A stretch of DNA of 64,000 bases from G965215145 sp965215145 (lineage in GTDB: Bacteria; Bacteroidota; Rhodothermia; Rhodothermales; JANQRZ01): NCBI GenBank assembly GCA_965215145.1, contig OZ244038.1:2914001-2978000 (forward strand), written 5' to 3'. The position numbers were made by a program, and so were the translations under genes. The notes beneath the pieces were generated by a model. It searched no databases. It worked only from the letters and a program-made list of their open reading frames with translations, and had not been told where the DNA came from. Position 1 is the stretch's first letter. Each line of letters starts with the position of its first letter. Below, in pieces: positions 15,704 through 23,735 of the stretch.

Positions 15704-15793
15704 GGTCTGGGATGCCCCCATGGGGCGGTTTCCTGCGGCGGTCTCGGCCGGGCCGCTACGGTGGGCCGTCGGCTGCGCCGCTGATTAAGGGAA

Positions 15794-15852
15794 GTCGTGG
15801 GTCGTGAGTGATGAGTCCTGAGTGTTCAGGACTCAAAACCCACAACTCGAAC
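15794..15852. repeat. Heptad-period inverted repeat between rplJ and rplL
   Basis: On the transcribed (minus) strand GTTGTGG / GTTTTGA / GTCCTGA heptads are followed by pyrimidine-rich complements. The inner arms GAGTCCTGA and TCAGGACTC pair perfectly around a short loop. The 7-nt phase is kept across the loop. It fills most of the 157-nt gap. Confidence 0.7.
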
Positions 15853-15860
15853 GGAAGGCG

Positions 15861-16385
15861 CTAGCCTTCCCGCTCGGAGATCTGCTGGACGACGCTGGCG
15901 AGGCCGGAGCCCTGCGCGCCGAGGGCGCTGGCGATGTTGGTGATCGGCGCCATCAGGAGGCCGAGGATGTCGGCGAGGAGCTCGTCCTTGCTCTTGAGCG
16001 CGGCGAGGGCGTCGAGCTGGTCGGGGCCGAAGAAGGCGCCGTCGACGTAGGCCGCCTTGAGGCGCGGCAGCTCGTGGTCCTCGAGGAACTTCTTGATCAC
16101 CTTCGCCGGCTTCGCGGGGTCGCTCGTGAGGGCGACGGCGGTGGGGCCGGAGAGGTGCTCGTAGAGCGCGGAGAAGTCGACCTCGGAGCCCTCCATCGCC
16201 CGACGGAGGAGCGTGTTCTTGAGGACGGTGAAGGTGACGTCGGCCTTGAAGAACTCGCCGCGGAGCGCGTTGGCGTCCTCGACGGAGAGGCCCTGGTAGT
16301 CGGTGAGGTAGACGGTGTTGGCGCCGTCGAGCTGCTCGGCGATGGCCGCGACCGCTTCCTCCTTCTGTTGCTTGGTGAGAGGCAT
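15861..16385 (-). CDS. rplJ: 50S ribosomal protein L10
   Basis: The protein has 174 residues from MPLTKQQKEEAVAAIAEQL; the longer frame upstream has no L10 similarity. The typical N-terminal domain (TVYLTDYQGLSVEDANALR … FTVLKNTLLRRAME) and the C-terminal helix that anchors L7/L12 dimers (ITNIASALGAQGSGLASVVQQI) are both present. It is cotranscribed after rplA (25-nt gap). In many bacteria L10 represses its own operon by binding its leader. Confidence 0.96.
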   Translation of the reverse strand: MPLTKQQKEEAVAAIAEQLDGANTVYLTDYQGLSVEDANALRGEFFKADVTFTVLKNTLLRRAMEGSEVDFSALYEHLSGPTAVALTSDPAKPAKVIKKFLEDHELPRLKAAYVDGAFFGPDQLDALAALKSKDELLADILGLLMAPITNIASALGAQGSGLASVVQQISEREG

Positions 16386-16410
16386 GGCTGTAGGGGTCTG
16401 GAGGGGCGGG

Positions 16411-17148
16411 TTAGCGGGCGAAGCCGACGGCGGCATTCCGGTCGATGGCGATCGGTGGGCCCATCGTGGTCGAGAGCGTGACGCTGCGGACGTAGTTGCC
16501 CTTGGCGGCGGCCGGGCGGAGCCGCATGATCTCGCGGAGGAAGGCCGCCGCGTTCTCGCGTATCTGGTCCTCGGAGAACGACGCCTTCCCGATGGCCGTG
16601 TGGAGGTTGCCGGCCTTGTCGACGCGGAAGTCGATCCGGCCGGCCTTGACGGCGCTCACGGCGTCGGCGATGTCGTTGGTGACGGTGCCGCTCTTCGGGT
16701 TCGGCATGAGGCCGCGGGGGCCGAGCACCCGGCCGAGGCGGCCGAGCTTCGGCATCGCCGACGGGGTGGCGACGAGGACGTCGAAGTCGAGGAAGCCCTC
16801 GTTCTGGATCTTCTCGATGTAGTCGTCGAGGCCGGCCATGTCGGCGCCGGCGTCGAGGGCCTCCTGCTGCCGGCCCTCCTCGGCGATGACGAGCACGCGG
16901 ACGGTCTTGCCGGTCCCGTGCGGGAGGGCCACCGAGCCGCGGACCATCTGGTCGGCGTGGCGGGGGTCGACGCCGAGGCGGAGATCCATGTCGACGCTCT
17001 CGTCGAACTTGGCCTTCGGCATCTTCTTCAGCAGCTTCGCCGCATCATCGAGCGAGAAGCTCGCGGTGTTCTCGCCGTTGCCGTTCTCTTCGGAGGCGGC
17101 CTTCAGGACCTCGAGGGCCTGCCGGTACCGCTTGCCGTGCTTGGGCAT
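16411..17148 (-). CDS. rplA: 50S ribosomal protein L1
   Basis: The protein has 245 residues, a little longer than average because of a Glu/Asn-rich insertion near residues 18-30 (SEENGNGENTA). The core motifs DMDLRLGVDPRHADQMVRG, LPHGTGKTVRVLV, LGRVLGPRGLMPNPKSGTV and the C-terminal TTMGPPI segment are intact. L1 binds 23S rRNA at the E-site stalk and, in many bacteria, represses the rplK-rplA message. The gene follows rplK after a gap filled with heptad repeats. Confidence 0.96.
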   Translation of the reverse strand: MPKHGKRYRQALEVLKAASEENGNGENTASFSLDDAAKLLKKMPKAKFDESVDMDLRLGVDPRHADQMVRGSVALPHGTGKTVRVLVIAEEGRQQEALDAGADMAGLDDYIEKIQNEGFLDFDVLVATPSAMPKLGRLGRVLGPRGLMPNPKSGTVTNDIADAVSAVKAGRIDFRVDKAGNLHTAIGKASFSEDQIRENAAAFLREIMRLRPAAAKGNYVRSVTLSTTMGPPIAIDRNAAVGFAR

Positions 17149-17226
17149 GGGGGTGGACGGCCGTGCCGTCGGTTGTGCGGTGCTAGCGCCGGGGGGTCAT
17201 CGGACTGAACCCGGCTCCCGCTGATG

Positions 17227-17303
17227 TGAGTTATGGGTCGTGAGTTATGAGTTGTGAGTGAGGGATCAGAACCCACGACTCAGAACCCACAACTCACAAC
17301 TCC
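17227..17303. repeat. Heptad-period inverted repeat between rplK and rplA
   Basis: Eleven consecutive 7-nt units are readable. In the transcribed direction purine-rich units of the TTGTGAG/TTGTGGG type come first and units of the TCACAAC/CCATAAC type second. The repeat abuts the rplK stop codon (TAG at 17306-17304), which is in phase with the heptads (TAGGGAG). Confidence 0.75.
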
Positions 17304-17738
17304 CTAAGCAGGGGCGCCGTCGACGGTGAGGCCCATCGAGCGGGCGGTCCCCGCGATCATGTGGGCGGCGCGGTCGACGGTGTGTGCGTTGAGGTCCTCC
17401 ATCTTCTGCTCGGCGATCTCCTTGCACTGGTCCCACGTCACGCGGCCGACCTTCTCGCGGAGGGGGTCGCCGGCGCCCTTCTGGATGCCGGCCGCCTTCT
17501 TCAGGAGGACGGCCGCCGGGGGGCTCTTGACGATGAAGTTGAAGCTCTTGTCCGCGAAGACCGTGATGACCACGGGGAGGACGAGGCCCATCCGGTCCTG
17601 CGTCTGGGCGTTGAACGCCTTGCAGAACTCCATGATGTTGACGCCCTTCTGGCCGAGCGCGGGGCCGATCGGCGGGGCGGGGCTCGCCTGGCCGGCCTTG
17701 ATCTGCAGCTTGATGAAGCCGTCTACCTTCTTTGCCAT
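17304..17738 (-). CDS. rplK: 50S ribosomal protein L11
   Basis: The protein has 144 residues, standard length. The N-terminal domain has the thiostrepton-region prolines (GQASPAPPIGPALGQKGVNIMEFCKAFNAQT). The RNA-binding C-terminal domain has PPAAVLLKKAAG and the closing GTARSMGL motif. It binds the GTPase-associated centre of 23S rRNA. It is the first ribosomal-protein gene after nusG in the operon. Confidence 0.97.
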   Translation of the reverse strand: MAKKVDGFIKLQIKAGQASPAPPIGPALGQKGVNIMEFCKAFNAQTQDRMGLVLPVVITVFADKSFNFIVKSPPAAVLLKKAAGIQKGAGDPLREKVGRVTWDQCKEIAEQKMEDLNAHTVDRAAHMIAGTARSMGLTVDGAPA

Positions 17739-17881
17739 AGGGGTTCGCGGTGCTGACGCCGGGCGCTCGGGGCGCGTCGGCTCCCGCAGTTGGGTGTCAA
17801 AAAGTCGAGCCGGTCGGTATGCCCGGCGGGCCCGGTGGTTTCGCCTTCGTCAGCGCTTCAACCGAAACGCAGGCTCGGGCT

Positions 17882-18436
17882 TCACGCCTCGTGTTCGACC
17901 TGGAGGTAGTCGAGCTCGAGCGGCGTCTTGCGGCCGAAGATGGAGACCATCACGCGGACCTTCATCTTGTCCGGGTAGACCTCCTCGACGAAGCCGGAGA
18001 AGTTGTTGAACGGGCCGTCGACGACCTTCACGGCGTCGCCGGTCTTGAACGGCATCTCGGGCTGCTCGCCGGCTGCGGCCGTCTCCTCGACGCGGCCGAG
18101 GATGCGGTTGACCTCGTCGGGGCGGAGGGGCGTCGGCTCGTCGCCGGCCGAGAGAAAGCCGATGACCGAGGGGAGCGCCGTCACGACGTCCTTGAGGTAC
18201 GGGCTGAGGTACGCCTCGACGAGGATGTAGCCGGGGAAGAACGTCTTCTCGCGTGTGCGCTTCTTGCCGCCGCGCATCTCGAACACGGTCTCCGTCGGGA
18301 TCAGGATCTCGCCGATCCGGTCCTCAAGCCCGACGCGCTCGACCTCGCTCTCGACGTACTCCTTGACCTTCTTCTCGTGCCCGGAGAACGTCCGGAGCAC
18401 GTACCACTTGCGGATCCCTTTCTTCTGCTTCGTCAT
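17882..18436 (-). CDS. nusG: Transcription termination/antitermination factor NusG
   Basis: The protein has 184 residues from MTKQKKGIRKWYVLRTFSGHEKKV. The NGN domain (WYVLRTFSGHEKKVKEYVE … FFPGYILVEAYL) binds the polymerase clamp. The KOW domain follows (FKTGDAVKVVDGPFNNFSGFVEEVYPDKMKVRVMVSIFGRKTPLEL). Length and order are normal for the housekeeping NusG rather than a specialised paralogue. The gene lies directly after secE. Confidence 0.97.
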   Translation of the reverse strand: MTKQKKGIRKWYVLRTFSGHEKKVKEYVESEVERVGLEDRIGEILIPTETVFEMRGGKKRTREKTFFPGYILVEAYLSPYLKDVVTALPSVIGFLSAGDEPTPLRPDEVNRILGRVEETAAAGEQPEMPFKTGDAVKVVDGPFNNFSGFVEEVYPDKMKVRVMVSIFGRKTPLELDYLQVEHEA

Positions 18437-18464
18437 GCTGTCACCGGGCATCGGGGGGCGAGGC

Positions 18465-18650
18465 TCAACCGCCGTAGAGGAAGGTGAGCACAGAGCTGAT
18501 GCCCTTGTCCGCGCCGAAGATGAAGAGCGCCAGCGCCAGCGAGGAGATGAGCGTGAGGACGGTGTTGCTGACCAGTTCCTTCTGCTTGGGCCAGTGGACC
18601 TTCTTCATCTCCTTCGAGACGTCCTGGAGGTAGTTCGACTTCTCGGCCAT
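18465..18650 (-). CDS. secE: Preprotein translocase subunit SecE
   Basis: The short 61-residue form has an N-terminal amphipathic helix (YLQDVSKEMKKVHWPKQKEL, the conserved W-P turn included) and one transmembrane helix (TVLTLISSLALALFIFGAD). It clamps SecY in the Sec translocon. It is encoded between tRNA-Trp and nusG, as in many bacteria. Confidence 0.95.
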   Translation of the reverse strand: MAEKSNYLQDVSKEMKKVHWPKQKELVSNTVLTLISSLALALFIFGADKGISSVLTFLYGG

Positions 18651-18682
18651 GACGGATCAGTCTGGGAAACGCTAGAGGATGC

Positions 18683-18758
18683 TGGCACGGGCGGCAGGAC
18701 TCGAACCTGCAACCTTCGGTTTTGGAGACCGATGCACTGCCAATTGTGCTACGCCCGT
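18683..18758 (-). tRNA. trnW: tRNA-Trp (CCA)
   Basis: A full cloverleaf can be drawn: acceptor ACGGGCG / CGCCCGT, anticodon loop CTCCAAA with anticodon CCA, and T-arm GCAGGTTCGAGTCCTGC. The 3' CCA is encoded. It lies between tuf and secE. Confidence 0.95.
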
Positions 18759-18760
18759 GT

Positions 18761-18830
18761 TGGTCCCTCGTCAATCGTCTGCAGTCACTGGCGGCGGCTA
18801 CCACGGACGAACGACGAGGGACCAGGGACT
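18761..18830. repeat. Heptad-type inverted repeat between tuf and tRNA-Trp
   Basis: Perfect 12-bp outer arms TGGTCCCTCGTC (18761-18772) and GACGAGGGACCA (18813-18824) are continued by 7-nt units (GTCCCTG, GTCCCTC, GTCGTTC on the minus strand). In the transcribed direction the pyrimidine-rich half comes first, the opposite of the other sites. Confidence 0.65.
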
Positions 18831-18834
18831 GTTG

Positions 18835-20022
18835 CTAGTCGAGGATCTTGGAGACGACGCCGGCGCCGACGGTGCGGCCCCCCTCCCGGATCGCGAACCG
18901 CAGCCCCTCCTCCATCGCCACCGGCTGGATCAGCTGCACCCGGAACCGCGTGTTGTCCCCCGGCATCACCATCTCCACCCCCTCCCCCAACTCAATATCG
19001 CCGGTGACATCGGTGGTCCGGAAGTAGAACTGCGGGCGGTACCCCTTGAAGAACGGGGTGTGGCGCCCCCCCTCCTCCTTGCTCAGGATGTACACCTCGC
19101 ACTCGAACTCCCGGTGCGGCGTCACGCTCCCCGGCTTCGACACCACCATCCCCCGCTCCACCGCGTCCTTCTCGATCCCACGGAGCAGGATCCCCGCGTT
19201 GTCACCGGCCTGCGCCGAGTCCAGGAGCTTCCTGAACATCTCCACCCCCGTCACCGTCGAGGCCTGCTTCTGCTCCCGGATCCCCACGAGCTCCACGGCC
19301 TCCCCCACCTTGATCGACCCCCGCTCCACGCGGCCCGTCACCACCGTCCCCCGCCCCGTGATCGAGAACACGTCCTCGATCGGCATCAGGAACGGGCGGT
19401 CCACCTCCCGCTCCGGCGTCGGGACGTAGGAGTCCACCGCCGCCATGAGCTCCTCCACCTTCTCCACCCACTGAGCCTCCCCGTTCAGCGCGCCGAGCGC
19501 GGAGCCCTGCACGACGGGGAGGTCGTCGCCGGGGAACTCGTAGGAGGAGAGCAGCTCGCGGACTTCCAACTCGACGAGCTCGAGGAGCTCCTCGTCGTCG
19601 ACGAGGTCGACCTTGTTCATGAAGACGACGACGTAGGGGACCCCGACCTGGCGCGCGAGCAGGATGTGCTCGCGGGTCTGCGGCATCGGCCCGTCGGTGG
19701 CGGCGACGACGAGGATGGCCCCGTCCATCTGCGCCGCCCCGGTGACCATGTTCTTCACGTAGTCGGCGTGGCCGGGGCAGTCGACGTGGGCGTAGTGGCG
19801 CTCGGCCGTCTCGTACTCCACGTGGGCGGTGGCGATGGTGATCCCGCGCTCGCGCTCCTCGGGGGCGTTGTCGATGTCCTCGAAGTTCATCGCCGTGCCG
19901 CCCTGGGCCTCGGCGAGCACCTTCGTGATCGCCGCCGTGAGGGTGGTCTTCCCGTGGTCGACGTGGCCGATGGTGCCGACGTTGACGTGGGGCTTCGTCC
20001 GCTGGAACGTCTCCTTTGCCAT
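18835..20022 (-). CDS. tuf: Elongation factor Tu
   Basis: The protein has 395 residues from MAKETFQRTKPHVNVGTIGHVDHGKTTLTAAI. GTP-binding motifs are GHVDHGKT (18-25), DCPGHADY, and NKVD. Domain II contains GRGTVVTGRVERG, and domain III ends GGRTVGAGVVSKILD. It delivers aminoacyl-tRNA to the ribosome. The frame extends upstream to 20148 over the tRNA-Thr gene, but that part is non-coding. It is placed between tRNA-Thr(GGT) and tRNA-Trp, so it corresponds in position to E. coli tufB. No second tuf copy is in the window. Confidence 0.97.
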   Translation of the reverse strand: MAKETFQRTKPHVNVGTIGHVDHGKTTLTAAITKVLAEAQGGTAMNFEDIDNAPEERERGITIATAHVEYETAERHYAHVDCPGHADYVKNMVTGAAQMDGAILVVAATDGPMPQTREHILLARQVGVPYVVVFMNKVDLVDDEELLELVELEVRELLSSYEFPGDDLPVVQGSALGALNGEAQWVEKVEELMAAVDSYVPTPEREVDRPFLMPIEDVFSITGRGTVVTGRVERGSIKVGEAVELVGIREQKQASTVTGVEMFRKLLDSAQAGDNAGILLRGIEKDAVERGMVVSKPGSVTPHREFECEVYILSKEEGGRHTPFFKGYRPQFYFRTTDVTGDIELGEGVEMVMPGDNTRFRVQLIQPVAMEEGLRFAIREGGRTVGAGVVSKILD

Positions 20023-20103
20023 GATCCTACCTGGGTGTACGGGGCGGCGGGCCGCCGGGTGGGTGAGGGAACGTGTGCTACTTCGTGCGCCCGAGGGCGC
20101 GGG

Positions 20104-20178
<75 letters not shown>

Positions 20179-20202
20179 TGGTCGAAGCATGGGCTTCGGG
20201 GG

Positions 20203-20275
20203 AGCGGGAGACGGGATTCGAACCCGCGACCCTCAGCTTGGAAGGCTGATGCTCTACCAACTGAGCTACTCCCGC
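20203..20275 (-). tRNA. trnG: tRNA-Gly (TCC)
   Basis: Acceptor GCGGGAG / CTCCCGC, anticodon stem TCAGC / GCTGA with loop CTTCCAA (anticodon TCC). CCA is not encoded (the DNA reads CCC). Confidence 0.94.
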
Positions 20276-20279
20276 TTAG

Positions 20280-20342
20280 GAGTTCTGGGACTTGAGTCGT
20301 AGGTGGACCACTCAGAACGCACGACTCGGAACTCAAAACTCT
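20280..20342. repeat. Heptad-period inverted repeat between tRNA-Tyr and tRNA-Gly
   Basis: GAGTTTT / GAGTTCC / GAGTCGT-type units precede complementary units (CACCTAC, GACTCAA) in the transcribed direction. The repeat spans nearly the whole 70-nt spacer between the two tRNAs, so any hairpin would lie in the tRNA precursor. Confidence 0.65.
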
Positions 20343-20345
20343 CCG

Positions 20346-20428
20346 TGGGCAGGGGAGGATTCGAACCTCCGAAGGCGAGAGCCAACAGATTTACAGTCTG
20401 TCCCGTTTGACCGCTTCGGTACCTGCCC
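20346..20428 (-). tRNA. trnY: tRNA-Tyr (GTA)
   Basis: Acceptor GGGCAGG / CCTGCCC, anticodon stem ACAGA / TCTGT with loop CTGTAAA (anticodon GTA), and a long variable arm (TGGCTCTCGCCTTC region), as expected for a class II tyrosine tRNA. CCA is not encoded. Confidence 0.94.
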
Positions 20429-20478
20429 GGCAAGATGTCAAGGTGCCGCATCCGGACCGGTGCGCGGGCGCGTCGGAG

Positions 20479-20551
20479 AGCTGGCGAAGGGACTCGAACC
20501 CCCAACCTGCTGATTACAAATCAGCTGCTCTACCAGTTGAGCTACGCCAGC
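20479..20551 (-). tRNA. trnT: tRNA-Thr (TGT)
   Basis: Acceptor GCTGGCG / CGCCAGC, anticodon stem GCTGA / TCAGC with loop TTTGTAA (anticodon TGT). CCA is not encoded. It is the first gene of the tRNA-tuf transcript. Confidence 0.93.
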
Positions 20552-20593
20552 CGGCTGGAGCGGCCGGGGCCACTCCCGAGTGCGGGCAAGGGC

Positions 20594-20625
20594 GAAAACT
20601 ACGGGGTCCCCCGCTCCGCTGTCAA
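20594..20625 (-). promoter_or_regulatory. Promoter of the tRNA-tuf operon
   Basis: On the minus strand TTGACA (20625-20620), an 18-nt spacer, then TAGTTTTC (20601-20594), a good match to the Bacteroidota -7 TAnnTTTG. The -33 element overlaps the stop codon of the DedA-like gene. It is about 40 nt upstream of tRNA-Thr(TGT). Confidence 0.6.
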
Positions 20626-21287
20626 CGTCGCGAGTCGCCGAAGCCCTCTATTTCGGGCTCTTCGCCGCTTCTTCGCTCCCCCCGCCGCTGCCATGCCCGG
20701 AAGCCGAACCACCCCGCGAATCCGGCGACGAGCAGCCCCATCGCCCACCGCCCGTACAGCGCGAGGTAGTGCCCGACGACCCCCCAGTTGTCGCCCACGG
20801 CGAAGCCGGCGTAGGCGATCAGCGAGCACCACACGGCCGCGCTCACCGTCGCCCACAGCGCCACCGGGACGGGGCGCATCTCGGCCGCGCCGGCCATGAG
20901 CGAGATCACCGAGCGCGCCCCGCTGAGGAACCGGTTGGCCGCGACGACGCCGAGGCCGTAGCGCCGGAGCCACCGCTGCGCGAGCCGCGCCCCCCGCTTC
21001 GGGACCCACCGCAGCCGCTCCGGGTCCAGCGCCGCCTCCCCGACCCAGCGGCCGATGGCGAACATCGTCATGAACCCGAGCGCCCCCGCCACCGTCGCTA
21101 GCACGATGACGGGGACGAGCTCGACCGTCCCGAGCCCGACGAGGTAGCCGCCGAACACGACGACCATGTCGCCGGGGATCGGGGGGATGACGTTTTCGAG
21201 GTACGCGACGGCGAAGACGGTGACGTAGACCCACGTCGGAGCCAGCCCCTCCATCCACGCGACGATATCACCGAGGAGGTCGGCCAC
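20622..21287 (-). CDS. DedA/VTT-family membrane protein
   Basis: The protein has 221 residues with about five hydrophobic segments. The VTT/SNARE-associated domain contains the E…PPIPGD re-entrant segment (YLENVIPPIPGDMVVVFGGYLVGLG) and the F-x-S-G-A-R…AG motif (NRFLSGARSVISLMAGAAEM), where DedA proteins carry conserved charged residues for proton-coupled transport. The family is implicated in undecaprenyl-phosphate or phospholipid flipping and membrane homeostasis. It starts one base after the ispF stop, so it is probably cotranscribed and translationally coupled. The C-terminal tail is hydrophilic. Confidence 0.85.
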   Translation of the reverse strand: MADLLGDIVAWMEGLAPTWVYVTVFAVAYLENVIPPIPGDMVVVFGGYLVGLGTVELVPVIVLATVAGALGFMTMFAIGRWVGEAALDPERLRWVPKRGARLAQRWLRRYGLGVVAANRFLSGARSVISLMAGAAEMRPVPVALWATVSAAVWCSLIAYAGFAVGDNWGVVGHYLALYGRWAMGLLVAGFAGWFGFRAWQRRGERRSGEEPEIEGFGDSRR

Positions 21288-21288
21288 G

Positions 21289-21774
21289 TCAGGCCCCGCC
21301 GCCGAGCGGGAGCAGGAGGCAGACGGCGTGGCACGCCCCGCCCTCCTCGCGCCCGGCGAACCCCATCCCCTCCCCCGTCGTCGCCTTGACCGATACGTCC
21401 CCGACCTCGACGCCGAGCGCGCGGGCGAGGTTGGCCCGCATCGCGTCGATGTGGGGGCGGAGCTTGGGGCGCTGAAGGACCAGCGTGGCGTCCACGTTGC
21501 CGACGCGGTGGCCGGCCTCGCGGACGAGCCCGACGACGGCTTCGAGCAGCCGGAGGCTATCGGCGCCCCTCCACTCGGGGTCGGTATCAGGGAAGTGCTG
21601 GCCGATGTCGCCGAGGGCGGCGGCGCCGAGCAGCGCGTCGATCACGGCGTGGGTGAGGACGTCGGCGTCGGAGTGGCCGAGGAGCCCGCGCTCGTGCGGG
21701 ACCTCGACGCCGCCGAGGACGAGGCGGCGGTCTTCCGTGAGGCGGTGGACGTCGTAGCCGATGCCGATGCGCAC
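21289..21774 (-). CDS. ispF: 2-C-methyl-D-erythritol 2,4-cyclodiphosphate synthase
   Basis: The protein has 161 residues from a GTG at 21774 (VRIGIGYDVHRL), the usual N-terminus; the longer upstream frame is repeat DNA. Metal ligands are in GYDVHRL (Asp and His) and the later LGHSDADVLTHAVIDALLGAAALGDIGQHFPDTDP segment. The C-terminal VKATTGEGMGFAGREEG closes the active site. It makes the cyclic diphosphate in the MEP isoprenoid pathway. It is adjacent to ispD, the third-step enzyme's gene, a common pairing. Confidence 0.95.
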   Translation of the reverse strand: MRIGIGYDVHRLTEDRRLVLGGVEVPHERGLLGHSDADVLTHAVIDALLGAAALGDIGQHFPDTDPEWRGADSLRLLEAVVGLVREAGHRVGNVDATLVLQRPKLRPHIDAMRANLARALGVEVGDVSVKATTGEGMGFAGREEGGACHAVCLLLPLGGGA

Positions 21775-21782
21775 GGGGTTCG

Positions 21783-21852
21783 GGAGGGTGGACGATGGAG
21801 GATAGAAGATCGAGGACGGAGGCGCCATCCTCAATCCTCCATCTTCAATTCG
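21783..21852. repeat. Heptad-period inverted repeat between ispD and ispF
   Basis: Units of the AGATGGA / GGATTGA type are followed by TCCTCGA / TCTTCTA / TCCTCCA complements, all in one 7-nt phase. The first half encodes the last residues of ispD (ELKMED) and its TGA stop. Confidence 0.75.
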
Positions 21853-22598
21853 CCAGACCAGACCGGCCACAGCGCCTCCGCGAGCTTCCAATCTGCGGGC
21901 GCCGTCACCTTGAAGTTCAGCGCGCTCCCCTCGACCAGCCGGACGGGGCGGCCGAGGCGGCGGACGAGCTCCACCTCGTCGGTACCCGGCACATCGCCGA
22001 ATCGCGCGTGGGCCTCGCGGAGCACGTCGAGATGGAACGCCTGCGGCGTCTGCATCCGCCACAGCCCCTCGCGTGGGACCGTCTCCCCGAACGCCGAGTC
22101 CTCGGCTCGCCGGAGCGTGTCGGCGACGGGGACGGCGAGGGCGGCGGCCCCGTGCTCTCGCGCCGCCGCGACCACGGCCGCGAGACGGTCGGCCGGGAGG
22201 AAGGGGCGGACGGCGTCGTGGACGAGGACGACCTCGGTGCCCTCAGGGACGGCGGCCAGCCCCCTCCCCACCGACGCCTGCCGCGTCGCCCCACCCGCGA
22301 CGACGCGGTGGAGCTTCGTGATGCCGCGCTCGCGGAGTGACGCTGACAGCGCCTCGGCCTCGCCCGCCGGACCCGCCACCACGACGGCGTCCACCGCGGG
22401 GTGCCGCTCGAACACCCGGAGCGTCTGCACCAGCAGCGGCGCTCCGCCGAGCGTGCGGAACTGCTTGGCCGGCGCGCTCGGCGCCGCCATCCGCCGCCCC
22501 ACCCCCGCCGCCGGGACGACGGCCGCTACGCGGCAGGAAATAGGAGATGGAGAAGGGGAGATGGGGAGCGTCTGATTTCCGGAATCGCCCTCCCCCAT
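21831..22598 (-). CDS. ispD: 2-C-methyl-D-erythritol 4-phosphate cytidylyltransferase
   Basis: The gene encodes 255 residues from ATG 22598; ATG 22619 is an alternative. The catalytic core begins at VAAVVPAAGVGRRM, the CTP-binding glycine-rich loop. VLVHDAVRPFLPADRL and LNFKVTAPADWKLAEAL are standard family motifs. It makes CDP-methylerythritol in the MEP pathway. No start codon exists close to the core. Both candidate ATGs lie in the heptad repeat upstream, so the N-terminal ~29 residues (MGEGDSGNQTLPISPSPSPIS) and the C-terminal ELKMED are repeat-derived. This suggests the ends of the gene were overwritten by repeat DNA or that translation starts at an unusual codon. Confidence 0.88.
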   Translation of the reverse strand: MGEGDSGNQTLPISPSPSPISCRVAAVVPAAGVGRRMAAPSAPAKQFRTLGGAPLLVQTLRVFERHPAVDAVVVAGPAGEAEALSASLRERGITKLHRVVAGGATRQASVGRGLAAVPEGTEVVLVHDAVRPFLPADRLAAVVAAAREHGAAALAVPVADTLRRAEDSAFGETVPREGLWRMQTPQAFHLDVLREAHARFGDVPGTDEVELVRRLGRPVRLVEGSALNFKVTAPADWKLAEALWPVWSGELKMED

Positions 22599-22625
22599 AT
22601 CCGATTTCCTATCCCCCATTCCCCC
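22536..22625. repeat. Heptad-period inverted repeat between queA and ispD
   Basis: In the transcribed (minus) direction TGGGGGA / TAGGAAA / TGGGGGA-type units follow immediately on the queA TGA stop and are mirrored by ATCTCCC / CTTCTCC / ATCTCCT units next to ispD. The second half is the DNA that encodes the apparent N-terminus of ispD. Confidence 0.7.
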
Positions 22626-23735
22626 TCAGATCACCAGCATCGCGTCGCCGAAGGCGAAGAGGCGGTACTCCTCGCGGATGGCCTCCTCGTAGGCGTGGCG
22701 GATCAGCTCCCGGTCCGCGAACGCGCTCACCAGCATGAGCAGCGTCGACTTCGGCATGTGGAAGTTGGTCAGCAGCCGCTGGGTGATGCGGAACTCGTAG
22801 GGCGGGTAGATGAACTTGTCCGTCCACCCCTCCCCCGCCTTCAGCCCGCCGCTGGCCGAGATGCTCGACTCGACGGCGCGGGCGGACGTCGTGCTGCACA
22901 CGGTCACCGTGTTCGTCGGGGAGGCGAGGGCGCGGTTGACGGCCTCGGCGGCCCCCGGCCCGACGCAGAAGTTCTCCGAGTCCATCTTGTGCTTCGTGAG
23001 GTCCTCGACCTCGACGGGCCGGAACGTCCCGAGCCCGACGTGGAGCGTCACCGGCGCGATGGCGACGCCCTGGCCCTCGAGCTCGCTCCGCGTCCGCTCG
23101 GTGAAGTGGAGCGCGGCCGACGGCGCGGCCACGGCCCCGCGGTGCTCGGCGAACACGGACTGGTAGCGGTCGCGGTCCTCGGGCTCGACCGGGCGGCGGA
23201 GGTACGGCGGGATCGGCGTCTGCCCGACCTCGTCGATCAGGTCGTAGAGCTCCTCGGCCGTGCCGTCGAAGAGGAACCGGATGGTGCGGCCCCGGCTCGT
23301 CGTGTTGTCCACGACCTCGGCCACGAGGTCGTTGTCGAAGTAGAGCTTGTTGCCGACGCGGATCTTCCGGGCGGGGTCGACGAGGACGTCCCAGAGCCGG
23401 CTTTCGCAGTTCAGCTCGCGGAGCAGGAAGACCTCGATCCGCGCGCCCGTCTTCTCCTTGTTGGCGAAGAGCCGCGCCGGGAACACCCGCGTGTCGTTGA
23501 CGACGAGGGCGTCGCCGGGCTCGAAGAAGGCGCTGAGCTCGCGGAAGTGCCGGTGCTCGACGGTCCGGCTCTCGCGGTCGACCACCATGAGGCGGGCGCC
23601 GCCCCGCGGCTCGGCGGGGTATTTCGCGACGAGCCGCTTGGGGTAGGGGTAGTCGAAGTCGGTGAGCTTGGGGGAGAGGGCGGGGCGGAAGACGCGGGGG
23701 GCTGCCGTGGGCGCGGCGGTAGCAACGAGACTCAT
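22626..23735 (-). CDS. queA: S-adenosylmethionine:tRNA ribosyltransferase-isomerase, Bacteroidota type
   Basis: The protein has 369 residues from MSLVATAAPTAAP; the core starts LTDFDYPYPKRLVAKYPAEPR. It transfers and rearranges the ribosyl moiety of SAM onto preQ1-tRNA to make epoxyqueuosine. ALVVNDTRVFPARLFANKEKTGARIEVFLLRELN, DVLVDPARKIRVGNKLYF and VTLHVGLGTFRPVEVEDLTKHKMDSE are characteristic of the Bacteroidota subgroup. The usually conserved GAVAAPTAGLHF reads GAVAAPSAALHF, and the GTT-x-R-x-LES region reads STTSARAVES. A second, more canonical QueA is encoded at 55875-56975. A promoter candidate lies at 23853-23883. Confidence 0.93.
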   Translation of the reverse strand: MSLVATAAPTAAPRVFRPALSPKLTDFDYPYPKRLVAKYPAEPRGGARLMVVDRESRTVEHRHFRELSAFFEPGDALVVNDTRVFPARLFANKEKTGARIEVFLLRELNCESRLWDVLVDPARKIRVGNKLYFDNDLVAEVVDNTTSRGRTIRFLFDGTAEELYDLIDEVGQTPIPPYLRRPVEPEDRDRYQSVFAEHRGAVAAPSAALHFTERTRSELEGQGVAIAPVTLHVGLGTFRPVEVEDLTKHKMDSENFCVGPGAAEAVNRALASPTNTVTVCSTTSARAVESSISASGGLKAGEGWTDKFIYPPYEFRITQRLLTNFHMPKSTLLMLVSAFADRELIRHAYEEAIREEYRLFAFGDAMLVI

